Assembly: GCF_013391415.1 (NCBI RefSeq)
Contig: NZ_JACAXB010000031.1
Coordinates: 1 to 64,000, forward strand
Direction of reading: 5' to 3'
DNA from: Aquitalea sp. LB_tupeE
Lineage (GTDB): Bacteria; Pseudomonadota; Gammaproteobacteria; Burkholderiales; Chromobacteriaceae
Length of the DNA: 64,000 nucleotides
Positions 46,005 to 54,610 of the stretch are shown piece by piece. Both the position numbers and the translations under genes were made by a program. The notes beneath the pieces are model-generated. The model worked only from the letters and a program-made list of their open reading frames with translations. It made no database searches and was not told the DNA's origin. The first letter of the stretch is position 1. Each line of letters begins with the position of its first letter.

Positions 46005-47066
46005 TTAGTCTGCTTCCGGTAGCGGGTCGGGGTGGGCTATTGCGCCAAGGCGTGGTCTGCCGGTTTCAGTCTGACGCCACCACGGTTGCGTCTGGGCCGG
46101 ATGCAGAATGTCCAGCCGCTCGCCAAAGCGTGGGGTGCAGAGGCGGACATCGTGCTGTACGGCCAGGGTGCTGATGCGCTCCAGCGGCTCGGTCCAGCCA
46201 TGCAATGCCAAATCGAAGGTACCGTTGTGGATGGGAATCAGCACCTTGCCACGCAGGTCGAGATGGGCTTGCAGGGTTTGCTCGGGGTGCATGTGTACAT
46301 CCGCCCAGTCTTCGTTGTAGGCACCGTTCTCCAGCAGGGTGAGGTCGAAAGGGCCATGGCGCTGGCCGATTTGGCGGAAGCCGTCGAAGTAGCCGCTGTC
46401 CCCACTGAAAAATATCCGGCTCTGGCTGCTGCGTATCACCCATGACGCCCACAGCGTGCGGTTGCCGTCCGTCAGGCTGCGCCCGGAAAAGTGCTGGGCC
46501 GGGGTGGCGGTGATGTGCAGCGGCCCGGCAGCCTCGCCTTGCCACCAGTCCAGCTGGCGGATTTTTTCTGCCGGAATGCCCCAGGCTTGCAGGCGCTGGC
46601 CCACACCCAGCGGGGTGACGAACAAACGGGTTTTGTGTTGCAAGGCCAGCACGCTGGCGCGGTCCAGATGATCGTAGTGGTCGTGGGAGATGATCACCAC
46701 GTCCAGTTGCGGCAAGTCATGCAGTGCGATGGGCGGCGCATGGAAGCGCTTGGGGCCGATAAAGGAAAAGGGCGAGGCGCGCTGGGCGAACACCGGGTCG
46801 GTCAGCAGGAAAGCACCATCCAGCTTGAACAGCAGGGTGGAATGCCCCAGCCGCCACAGGCTGTGGTCTGGCGCGTCTGCCAACTGTTTCGGGCTCAAGG
46901 GCAGCGGCTGGATGGGCTGGGCCGGTACCGCATGCGGTGATTTGTCGGTAAAAAAGCGCAGCATGATGCGCAGCGTGTTCCACAGCCCGCCAGCGCGGCG
47001 TGGCTGGGCATTGCGGTAGCGGCCATCACGCAGCAGGCTGCCGTCTTCTGTCGTCCGGGTGGGCAT
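46005..47066 (-). CDS. MBL-fold metallo-hydrolase (UlaG/NAPE-PLD-like)
   Basis: 353 residues. Metal-binding H-x-H-x-D-H in ISHDHYDHLD, plus RLGHSTLLFKLDGAFLLTDP, later FSGDSGYFDGF and IPIHNGTFDLALHGW. This is the layout of the lactonase/phospholipase-D-like branch (UlaG, NAPE-PLD) rather than beta-lactamases. Third gene in the TetR-aldo/keto reductase unit (42 nt after the reductase), so probably part of a detoxification or catabolic response. Substrate unknown. Confidence 0.88.
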   Translation of the reverse strand: MPTRTTEDGSLLRDGRYRNAQPRRAGGLWNTLRIMLRFFTDKSPHAVPAQPIQPLPLSPKQLADAPDHSLWRLGHSTLLFKLDGAFLLTDPVFAQRASPFSFIGPKRFHAPPIALHDLPQLDVVIISHDHYDHLDRASVLALQHKTRLFVTPLGVGQRLQAWGIPAEKIRQLDWWQGEAAGPLHITATPAQHFSGRSLTDGNRTLWASWVIRSSQSRIFFSGDSGYFDGFRQIGQRHGPFDLTLLENGAYNEDWADVHMHPEQTLQAHLDLRGKVLIPIHNGTFDLALHGWTEPLERISTLAVQHDVRLCTPRFGERLDILHPAQTQPWWRQTETGRPRLGAIAHPDPLPEAD

Positions 47067-47108
47067 GGGCTTGTCTTTCGGGGCTGGGTGACAGGGAGCG
47101 CCGCGGCT

Positions 47109-48086
47109 TCAGGCGCAGCTTTTTTCCAGTGCGGCTGGTGCTGTCGGCATGTGCTCCTGCTCGACAAACCAGTCCGGCAACAAGGGCGTCGGGGCGCTGG
47201 CGGCATCCAGTAGCAGCAATTCGGTGGCGGACAGCTGCAAGGTGGTGGCGTGCAACGCGTCCCTTTGTGACATTGCACTGTTGAACCCCGGCACGATGCT
47301 GCAAACCGGCTCGCGGGCCAGCAGCCAGGCCAGCGCAATCTGCGTGGTGCTGGCCTGATGGCCATCGGCAATGTCACGCAACAGCTCGGCAAGCCGGTGA
47401 TTGCTGCGCGGGCTGTCTGTCAGCGTTGGGCAGCCTGTCTGGCCTTGACTTGCTTGCAGGCCGCTCGGCTGCGCCTTGGCAATCAGGCCCAGGCCATAGC
47501 TTTGCAGCATGGGAATGGCTTCCCGTTCCGGGCTGCGGGTATTCAGCGCGTAGTGCATTTCGCCAAAACAGAAGGGCGCCCAGCCATGACGCTGTTGTAA
47601 TTCCAGTGCTTTGGCAGCCTTCCAGGCGGGCCAGTTGGCAAAGCCCAGGTAGCGCACCTTGCCTGCCCGCACCATGTCGTCCAGTGCTTGCAGGGTTTCC
47701 TCCAGTGGGGTGTACGGGTCTTCATGCGGTACCACGCACAGGTCCAGCCAGTCCGTACCCAGCCGTTTCAGGCTTTGCTCGACAGACCACACCATATCAC
47801 TGCGCGACAGGCCGGGATGGCTGTGAGGGGCGGTGCGCCGTGCGCCAAGCCGGCTGCTGATCAGCACTTCGGCGCGCCGTTTGCCCAAGGCGTTGGCCAG
47901 CAAGGATTCCGCCATGCCATCCATGCTGCTGGAGGCATCGAACAGATTGATGCCTGCATCCAGTGCCTGGCCGACGTGGCGCGCAAGGTTCTGCGCCATG
48001 TCGGGGCCGGCCGGATCTGTTTGCAGGGCTGCGCCGGCCAGACGGGAAAGGGTGGGGCCGCCAAGGCCCAGTCGCGTATAGTGCAT
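47109..48086 (-). CDS. Aldo/keto reductase-like protein with altered active site
   Basis: 325 residues, TIM-barrel of the aldo/keto reductase family (GQALDAGINLFDASSS, SVEQSLKRLGTDWLDLCVVP, LEETLQALDDMVRAGKVRYL, TTQIALAWLLAREP). Of the catalytic tetrad, Asp50 and His111 are present, but the Tyr position (55) is Met and the Lys position (79) is Arg, so normal reductase chemistry is doubtful. The ATG at 48086 follows AGGACT; an in-frame ATG at 48116 would place the operator inside the gene. Downstream of tetR, probably TetR-controlled. Confidence 0.85.
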   Translation of the reverse strand: MHYTRLGLGGPTLSRLAGAALQTDPAGPDMAQNLARHVGQALDAGINLFDASSSMDGMAESLLANALGKRRAEVLISSRLGARRTAPHSHPGLSRSDMVWSVEQSLKRLGTDWLDLCVVPHEDPYTPLEETLQALDDMVRAGKVRYLGFANWPAWKAAKALELQQRHGWAPFCFGEMHYALNTRSPEREAIPMLQSYGLGLIAKAQPSGLQASQGQTGCPTLTDSPRSNHRLAELLRDIADGHQASTTQIALAWLLAREPVCSIVPGFNSAMSQRDALHATTLQLSATELLLLDAASAPTPLLPDWFVEQEHMPTAPAALEKSCA

Positions 48087-48101
48087 GGCATAGTCCTGTT
48101 G

Positions 48102-48116
48102 TGAGTACTCACTCAT
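48102..48116. promoter_or_regulatory. Candidate TetR operator before the aldo/keto reductase
   Basis: TGAGTACTCA (48102-48111), a perfect 10-bp palindrome, followed by a second CTCAT half. It shares the TGAGT/ACTCA half-sites with the palindrome upstream of the tetR gene. Confidence 0.5.
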
Positions 48117-48144
48117 TAATTGAGCAAAAAAATCGGCGCAATTG

Positions 48145-48714
48145 TCAGCGTACCGAGCCCGACCAGAACACCCGGAAGCCGGCGCTCTTGTAGGCCTGGC
48201 CATTGGCTGGGTCGCGCACCACAAACTGGATGGTGGTTTCTGCCAGCGCCATGAACACTGCATCGGCAAAGCCGCCGGGCAGGGCGGAGAGGCCGTTGTT
48301 GTCGGAGCAGGCCTGGGCGACACATTTGATGTCGGACAGCTGGCTTGCCACCGTGCAACGGGTTTCGTCGGTGACCTTGTCCGAGACCACCAGCTGGTTC
48401 AGCGTTTTGAAAAAGGACAGATTGCTTACACCCCAGTCGATGTAGGCATCCCATAGCGCATGCACCTGATCTTCCACACTGTCATGTGCAGCCATGTGCT
48501 GGCGCAGCGCTGCAGCCAGATCCAGCTTCAGGTGGATGTAGAGCGCGTTGTACAGCACATCCTTGGTGGCGAAATAGCGGAACAGCGTACCTTCGGCCAC
48601 GCCAGCACCACGGGCAATCGACGCAGTGGACGCACCCAGCCCCTGCGCAGCCATGATGTCGGCGGCAGATTCCAGCAGGGCAATGCGTTTTTCTTCGCTG
48701 CGGGGGAGGGCCAT
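48145..48714 (-). CDS. TetR-family transcriptional repressor
   Basis: 189 residues. N-terminal HTH (ALLESAADIMAAQGLGAST, then ARGAGVAEGTLFRYFATKDV) and a helical ligand-binding C-terminal domain with several Cys. First gene of a probable tetR-reductase-MBL unit and likely autorepressor through the TGAGTAATTACTCA palindrome just upstream. Ligand unknown. Confidence 0.92.
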   Translation of the reverse strand: MALPRSEEKRIALLESAADIMAAQGLGASTASIARGAGVAEGTLFRYFATKDVLYNALYIHLKLDLAAALRQHMAAHDSVEDQVHALWDAYIDWGVSNLSFFKTLNQLVVSDKVTDETRCTVASQLSDIKCVAQACSDNNGLSALPGGFADAVFMALAETTIQFVVRDPANGQAYKSAGFRVFWSGSVR

Positions 48715-48731
48715 TGGGCGGGGTAAGTAAG

Positions 48732-48745
48732 TGAGTAATTACTCA
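48732..48745. promoter_or_regulatory. Candidate TetR operator at tetR promoter
   Basis: TGAGTAATTACTCA is a perfect 14-bp palindrome 17 nt upstream of the tetR start codon. Confidence 0.65.
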
Positions 48746-48941
48746 TTCTATCCGTGCGGGCTGGTCAGGTGCAAGTGTGCTGCGCGGCCTGCGAAAGATG
48801 TGTTGCGCTAATGGTCTGGCCGGCTGCGGTTGCTGCTTGCCGGGCAAAACAGTCCTGCCGTGGCTGGCGGTGGCAGATTGTGCTGGCGCATTGCGCCATC
48901 TTGCAAAATAATGCGCCAGTCCGATTGAGATATTTTCAGCA

Positions 48942-49844
48942 ATGGCCCGCGAAAACCTGAACGACCTGCGTACTTTTGTTGTTGTCGCCCGCGAGGGCAG
49001 CTTTACCCGTGCCGCTGCCAAGCTGGGGGTATCGCCCTCGGCGGTAAGCCACACCATGCGTGGGCTGGAGGAGAGCATGGGTATGCGGCTGGTCACCCGC
49101 ACCACGCGCAGTGTGGCGCTGACCACGGCGGGCGAGCAGGTGCTGGCCATTTTTGCCCCCCGGCTGGACGAGATAGAAGCCGAGCTGTCGGTACTGCGCG
49201 AGCAGCGCGACAAACCAGCGGGCAGCATCCGCATTACCGCGACTGACTTTGCCGCCGAGCACTACCTGCTGCCCAAGCTGGCGCAGCTATTGCCGGACTA
49301 CCCGGATGTGCAGGTGGAGCTGTCCATCGACTACGGTCTCACCGACATCGTGGCGCAGCGCTTTGATGCTGGTATCCGCTTTGGTGACCAGGTGGCGCGC
49401 GACATGATTGCCGTGCGCATCAGCCCGGATATCCAGACTACCGTGGTGGCTACGCCGGACTATTTTGCCCGCCACGGCGTGCCCGCCCACCCGCGTGAGC
49501 TGACCGAGCACAACTGCATCAGCATGCGCCTGCCCACCTATGGTGGCTTGTACGCCTGGGAGTTCGAGCAGGGCGCGCACAAGTTTTCCATCCGCGTGGG
49601 TGGGCAGCTCATCATCAACACCCTGCCGCAGATGCTCAATGCCGCCTTGTCCGGCATGGGCATTGCCTACACTGCCCGCGATTATGTGCAGCCTTATCTC
49701 GCCGATGGCCGCCTGCAGGAAGTCTTGCAACCCTGGTGTGCGGTGTTCCCCGGTTTTCATCTCTACTACCCCAGCCGTCGCCAGTCTTCCCGTGCACTGA
49801 TGCTGCTGGTGGACGCCTTGCGCTACCACCCCAACCAGGCGTGA
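48942..49844 (+). CDS. LysR-family transcriptional regulator
   Basis: 300 residues. HTH region LRTFVVVAREGSFTRAAAKL, then SPSAVSHTMRGLEESMG, and effector domain with DAGIRFGDQVARDMIAVRI, the CrgA/AaeR/PgrR-like branch. It is 288 bp upstream of the RND efflux operon on the same strand and may control it, although LysR genes often act on a divergent neighbour, here the tetR side. No clear nod-type box seen before the efflux genes. Confidence 0.9.
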   Translation: MARENLNDLRTFVVVAREGSFTRAAAKLGVSPSAVSHTMRGLEESMGMRLVTRTTRSVALTTAGEQVLAIFAPRLDEIEAELSVLREQRDKPAGSIRITATDFAAEHYLLPKLAQLLPDYPDVQVELSIDYGLTDIVAQRFDAGIRFGDQVARDMIAVRISPDIQTTVVATPDYFARHGVPAHPRELTEHNCISMRLPTYGGLYAWEFEQGAHKFSIRVGGQLIINTLPQMLNAALSGMGIAYTARDYVQPYLADGRLQEVLQPWCAVFPGFHLYYPSRRQSSRALMLLVDALRYHPNQA

Positions 49845-50132
49845 AACCTCCCCGTTGAGACATCCCCCTGCATGCCTTGTGCCGATATTGATGAGTATAT
49901 TTCACAATGGCATGCATGAAATTGCATCTAGTTCAGCAAAATGGTAGCTGATACATTTGCGTCCCTGATCAGGCAATGAATACCCGGCTGGCATGCGCTG
50001 GCTGGTGACAACGCTGCACCCGACAACAAGACAGCGCCGCAGCCACCCGCTGGCACAGGCGCTGCATCGCCTTACCTGTCCGGTCATGCGCCCCGCGCTG
50101 GCCATCTGTGCTGACCTTACGGAACCAAACAC

Positions 50133-51335
50133 ATGAACCCACCGATCAAGGGCCGGCGACCGCTGGCCGTGACTGCTATTTCCTTTGCCGTGCTGGCTGC
50201 ACTTGGCACCGCAACCTGGCTGGGCCTGCACAGTCAGGCCGTACGCGCGGATGCCCCGCCAGCCGCCAGTCAGGCTGTCCCTGTTTCCGCCGCCGTGCTG
50301 GTTTCGCAAGATGTCAGCACCTGGCAAGACTTTTCCGGCCGTCTGGAGGCGGTGGAACGGGTGGAGCTGCGTTCGCGCGTGGCGGGGGCCATCCAGTCCG
50401 TGCATTTTCGTGAAGGGGCGCTGGTGAAGGCGGGCGACCTGTTGGTGACTATCGACCCCGCACCGTATCAGGCTGATGTGGATCGCGCAGCCGCCCAGGT
50501 GGCCGCCGCCCAGTCCCAGCTGGTATTCGCCCGCAGCGAGCAGGAACGCGCCAGCCGCATGCTGGCCGACCACGCCATTGCCCAGCGCGATGCCGACGAG
50601 CGCAACAACGCCGCCCGCGCCGCCGATGCCAGCCTGAAAGCCGCCCAGGCCGCCTTGCAGACGGCACGGCTGAACCTGGGCTACACCGCCATCCGCGCGC
50701 CGGTGTCCGGCCGGGTGGGCAAGCTGCTGGTGACCACCGGCAACCTGGTTTCGGCCGGGCCGGATTCACCAGTGCTCACCACCCTGGTGTCGGTGAACCC
50801 GGTATATGCCAGCTTTGATGCCGACGAGGAAACCGTGAACAAGGCGCTGGCCGAGCTGCCGGATGCCGGTGGCGCGCGTGCGCGGCTGGGTGACATTCCG
50901 CTGCAGGTTGCCACCAGCACCGCGCAGACCTTCCCGGCCAAGTTGCAACTGGTGGACAACCAGGTGGATGGCAAGAGCGGCACGGTCAAGCTGCGCGCCA
51001 CGGTGGACAACCGCGACGGCGTGCTGCTTCCCGGCCAGTTCGTGCGCATCCGGCTGGGACAGGCCAAGCGTCATCCGGCGCTGCTGCTGAACGAGCAGGC
51101 CATCGGCACCGATCAGGACAAGCGTTTTGTCATGGTGGTCGACAAGGACAGCAAGGCACGCTACCGCCAGGTGCAGCTGGGCGCCAGTGTCGATGGCCTG
51201 CGCATTGTCACGACGGGCCTGCATGCCGGTGAGAAAGTGATTGTGGACGGCCTGCAGAAAGTGCAGCCCGGCGCGCCGGTAGCCCCGCACATGGTGCCGA
51301 TGCAGCCCCCGGCCACTGCTGCGGCCAATAGCTGA
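50133..51335 (+). CDS. RND efflux periplasmic adaptor subunit
   Basis: 400 residues, membrane-fusion protein of the MexE/OqxA/AcrA type. N-terminal membrane anchor or signal (LAVTAISFAVLAALG), lipoyl halves (LEAVERVELRSRVAG; NLGYTAIRAPVSGRVGKLL), coiled-coil hairpin between them (about 115-180) and beta-barrel domain. Links inner-membrane pump and outer-membrane channel. 20 nt before the pump gene. Confidence 0.93.
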   Translation: MNPPIKGRRPLAVTAISFAVLAALGTATWLGLHSQAVRADAPPAASQAVPVSAAVLVSQDVSTWQDFSGRLEAVERVELRSRVAGAIQSVHFREGALVKAGDLLVTIDPAPYQADVDRAAAQVAAAQSQLVFARSEQERASRMLADHAIAQRDADERNNAARAADASLKAAQAALQTARLNLGYTAIRAPVSGRVGKLLVTTGNLVSAGPDSPVLTTLVSVNPVYASFDADEETVNKALAELPDAGGARARLGDIPLQVATSTAQTFPAKLQLVDNQVDGKSGTVKLRATVDNRDGVLLPGQFVRIRLGQAKRHPALLLNEQAIGTDQDKRFVMVVDKDSKARYRQVQLGASVDGLRIVTTGLHAGEKVIVDGLQKVQPGAPVAPHMVPMQPPATAAANS

Positions 51336-51355
51336 TTCCCACGCGAAAGACATTC

Positions 51356-54300
51356 ATGAACCTATCCAAATTCTTCATCGACCGCCCGATTTTTGCCGGG
51401 GTGCTGTCGCTGCTGATTTTCCTGGCGGGCCTGCTGTCCTTGCGGGTGTTGCCGATTTCGGAATACCCGGAAGTGGTGCCACCGCAAATCATCGTGCGGG
51501 CGCAGTTTCCCGGTGCCAACCCCAAGGTGATTGCCGAATCGGTGGCCACACCGCTGGAAGAAGCCATCAACGGCACTGAAGGCATGCTGTACATGAGCAG
51601 CCAGGCCACCACCGACGGCCTGATGACGCTGACGGTGACTTTCCAGATCGGCACCGACCCGGACAAGGCGCAGCAACTGGTGCAAAACCGTGTGGCGCAG
51701 GCCGAACCGCGCTTGCCGGAAGACGTGCGCCGCCTGGGCCTGACCACAATCAAGAGCAGCCCGGACCTGACGCTGGTGGTGCATTTGCTGTCGCCCAATG
51801 GCCGCTACGACATGACCTATCTGCGCAACTACGCCATTTTGAATGTGCGTGACCGGCTGGCACGCATCAGCGGGGTGGGACAGGTGGGCTTGTACGGTGC
51901 GGGTGACTACTCCATGCGCATCTGGCTTGACCCGCAAAAAGTGGCCATGCATGGCTTGTCGGCCAGCGAGGTGGTGACTGCCATCCGTGAACAGAACGTA
52001 CAGGCCGCGGCTGGCAGCATCGGCGCTTCGCCCAGTGCCAAGGGCATTCAGCTGCAATTCCCCATCAACGCACAGGGCAGCCTGCAAACCGAGCAGGAAT
52101 TCGGCGACATCATCGTCAAGACCGGTGCCGACGGTGCGGTGACGCGCTTGCGAGACCTGGGCCGTATCGAGCTGGGCGCTTCGGAATACGCGCTGCATTC
52201 CACGCTGGACAACAAGGCGGCGGTAGCCATTCCGGTATCGCAAGCGCCGGGATCCAATGCCTTGCAGATTTCCGATCAGGTGCGCGCCACCATGGCCGAG
52301 CTGAAGAAATCCATGCCGGAAGGGGTGGACTACGCCATCGACTACGACCCCACCCAGTTTGTGCGCGCGTCGATTGAGTCCGTTGTGCATACCCTGCTGG
52401 AAGCCATTGCACTGGTGGTGCTGGTGGTGATCCTGTTCCTGCAAACCTGGCGCGCCTCGCTGATTCCGCTGTTGGCGGTGCCGGTGTCCATTGTCGGTAC
52501 TTTCGCGGTCATGCACGGCTTCGGCTTCACCATCAACACCCTGTCCTTGTTTGGTCTGGTGCTGGCCATCGGCATCGTGGTGGATGACGCCATCGTGGTG
52601 GTGGAAAACGTCGAACGCAATATCGAGGCCGGGCTGGACCCGCGTGCCGCATCCTACCGCGCCATGCGTGAAGTATCCGGCCCCATCATCGCCATTGCGC
52701 TGGTGCTGGTGGCGGTATTCGTGCCGCTGGCCTTTATTGGCGGCCTGAGCGGCATGTTCTACAAGCAATTTGCGCTGACCATTGCCATTTCCACGGTGAT
52801 TTCCGCCATCAACTCGCTGACGCTGTCACCGGCACTGGCGGCCTTGCTGCTGCAACGCCACGATGCGCCGCAAGACTGGCTGACCCGCCAGATGGACCGC
52901 TGGCTGGGTGGCTTCTTCGACCGCTTCAACAGCCTGTTTAACCGAGGTGCCACCCGTTACAGCCAGGGCGTGAAGCAGGCCATCAGCCGCAAGTTTGTCA
53001 TGCTGGCCATTTATGCCGGGCTGGCGGCGCTGACGGCCGGGCTGTTCCATAGCATTCCGGGCGGCTTTGTGCCAGCGCAGGACAAGCAATACCTGATCGG
53101 CTTCGCCCAGTTGCCGGACGGTGCCACGCTGGACCGTACCGATGCGGTGATTCAGCGCATGAGCGACATCGCGCTGAAGATACCGGGCGTGGAACACGCC
53201 ATTGCCTTCCCCGGCCTGTCGATCAACGGTTTCACCAACAGCGCCAACTCCGGCATCGTGTTTGTCACCCTCAAGCCCTTCGAGGAGCGGCGCGGCAAGG
53301 CCATGAGCGCCAATGCCATTGCCGGGGCGATGAATGCCGAGTTCGGCAAGCTGCAGGACGCTTTTGTGGTGATGTTCCCGCCGCCGCCGGTACAGGGGCT
53401 GGGCACTACCGGGGGTTTCAAGCTGCAACTGGAAGACCGTGGTGGCCTGGGTTACGAGGCGATGGACAAGGCAGTGAAGGCCTTCATGGCCGGTGCGGCC
53501 AAGGCGCCGGAACTGGCCGGGCTGTATACCAGCTATCAGCTGAACGTGCCGCAACTGCTGGCGGACCTGGACCGCAGCAAGGCCCAGCAGCTGGGGGTGA
53601 AGGTGACCGACGTGTTCAACACCATGCAGATTTATCTGGGCAGCCTGTACGTCAACGACTTCAACAAGTTTGGCCGCACCTACACCGTGCGCGTGCAGGC
53701 GGATGCCAACTTCCGTGCGCGGCCGGAAGACGTAGGCCAGCTGCAGGTCCGCTCGGCCAACGGCAGCATGGTGCCGCTGTCGGCCCTGCTCAAGGTCAAG
53801 CCCAGCTTCGGACCGGAACGCGCGATGCGCTACAACGGCTTTTTGGCGGCTGACATCAACGGCAGTGCCGCGCCCGGCTATTCCAGCGGACAGGCACAAG
53901 CAGCCGTGGCACGCGTCGCCGCACAAACCCTGCCGCCGGGCATTGGCTATGAATGGACCGAGCTGACCTATCAGGAAATCCTGGCGGGCAATTCCGGCAG
54001 CTGGGTATTCCCCATCGCCATTCTGCTGGTGTTCCTGGTGTTGGCGGCGCAGTACGAAAGCCTGGCCTTGCCGCTGGCCATCATCCTGATCGTGCCGATG
54101 GCCTTGCTGGCGGCCATGGCCGGGGTGTGGCTGAGTCACGGCGACAACAATGTGTTTACCCAGATCGGCCTGGTGGTGCTGGTGGGCCTGAGCGCCAAGA
54201 ACGCCATCCTGATTGTCGAGTTTGCCCGCGAGCTGGAGTTTGCCGGTCGCAGTCCGCTGCAGGCAGCGATTGAAGCCAGCCGCCTGCGCTTGCGTCCCAT

Positions 54301-54598
54301 CCTGATGACCTCGATGGCCTTCATCATGGGCGTGCTGCCGCTGGTACTGGCGCAAGGCGCCGGGGCGGAAATGCGCAATGCCATGGGCGTGGCGGTGTTC
54401 AGCGGGATGATAGGCGTCACGGTGTTCGGGCTGTTCCTCACTCCGGTGTTCTATGTGCTGATGCGCCGCCTGTCCGGCAACAAGCCGCTGAAGCTGCACG
54501 GCGAGGTACCGCATCTGGACCCGATCGCCCAGCCACCCATGGGGCATGAGCACGGCCACGCATTACACCCGGCTGCCCAGCAACACCATGTCGAATAA
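51356..54598 (+). CDS. RND multidrug efflux pump permease (HAE1, MexF/OqxB-like)
   Basis: 1080 residues, full length. Start MNLSKFFIDRPIFAGVLSLL is typical of MexF/OqxB. Proton-relay Asp pair in GIVVDDAIVVVENVERNIEA (TM4); IGLVVLVGLSAKNAILIVEF (TM10) includes the essential Lys. Two large periplasmic loops. Uses proton motive force to export drugs or solvents through adaptor and channel. The C-terminal tail is His-rich (GHEHGHALHPAAQQHH), which could bind metal. Confidence 0.96.
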   Translation: MNLSKFFIDRPIFAGVLSLLIFLAGLLSLRVLPISEYPEVVPPQIIVRAQFPGANPKVIAESVATPLEEAINGTEGMLYMSSQATTDGLMTLTVTFQIGTDPDKAQQLVQNRVAQAEPRLPEDVRRLGLTTIKSSPDLTLVVHLLSPNGRYDMTYLRNYAILNVRDRLARISGVGQVGLYGAGDYSMRIWLDPQKVAMHGLSASEVVTAIREQNVQAAAGSIGASPSAKGIQLQFPINAQGSLQTEQEFGDIIVKTGADGAVTRLRDLGRIELGASEYALHSTLDNKAAVAIPVSQAPGSNALQISDQVRATMAELKKSMPEGVDYAIDYDPTQFVRASIESVVHTLLEAIALVVLVVILFLQTWRASLIPLLAVPVSIVGTFAVMHGFGFTINTLSLFGLVLAIGIVVDDAIVVVENVERNIEAGLDPRAASYRAMREVSGPIIAIALVLVAVFVPLAFIGGLSGMFYKQFALTIAISTVISAINSLTLSPALAALLLQRHDAPQDWLTRQMDRWLGGFFDRFNSLFNRGATRYSQGVKQAISRKFVMLAIYAGLAALTAGLFHSIPGGFVPAQDKQYLIGFAQLPDGATLDRTDAVIQRMSDIALKIPGVEHAIAFPGLSINGFTNSANSGIVFVTLKPFEERRGKAMSANAIAGAMNAEFGKLQDAFVVMFPPPPVQGLGTTGGFKLQLEDRGGLGYEAMDKAVKAFMAGAAKAPELAGLYTSYQLNVPQLLADLDRSKAQQLGVKVTDVFNTMQIYLGSLYVNDFNKFGRTYTVRVQADANFRARPEDVGQLQVRSANGSMVPLSALLKVKPSFGPERAMRYNGFLAADINGSAAPGYSSGQAQAAVARVAAQTLPPGIGYEWTELTYQEILAGNSGSWVFPIAILLVFLVLAAQYESLALPLAIILIVPMALLAAMAGVWLSHGDNNVFTQIGLVVLVGLSAKNAILIVEFARELEFAGRSPLQAAIEASRLRLRPILMTSMAFIMGVLPLVLAQGAGAEMRNAMGVAVFSGMIGVTVFGLFLTPVFYVLMRRLSGNKPLKLHGEVPHLDPIAQPPMGHEHGHALHPAAQQHHVE

Positions 54599-54610
54599 GG
54601 AAGCGGATAG

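Noticed and set aside
49880-49935. GCATGC/TGCA repeats before the RND operon as a LysR (MexT-type) box
   Set aside because: Only short common palindromic tetramers; no match to a known nod-type box and spacing not typical.
52826-54559. 577-codon open frame on the minus strand opposite the RND permease
   Set aside because: Complement of a conserved pump gene; repetitive His/Gln/Arg composition and no start signals.
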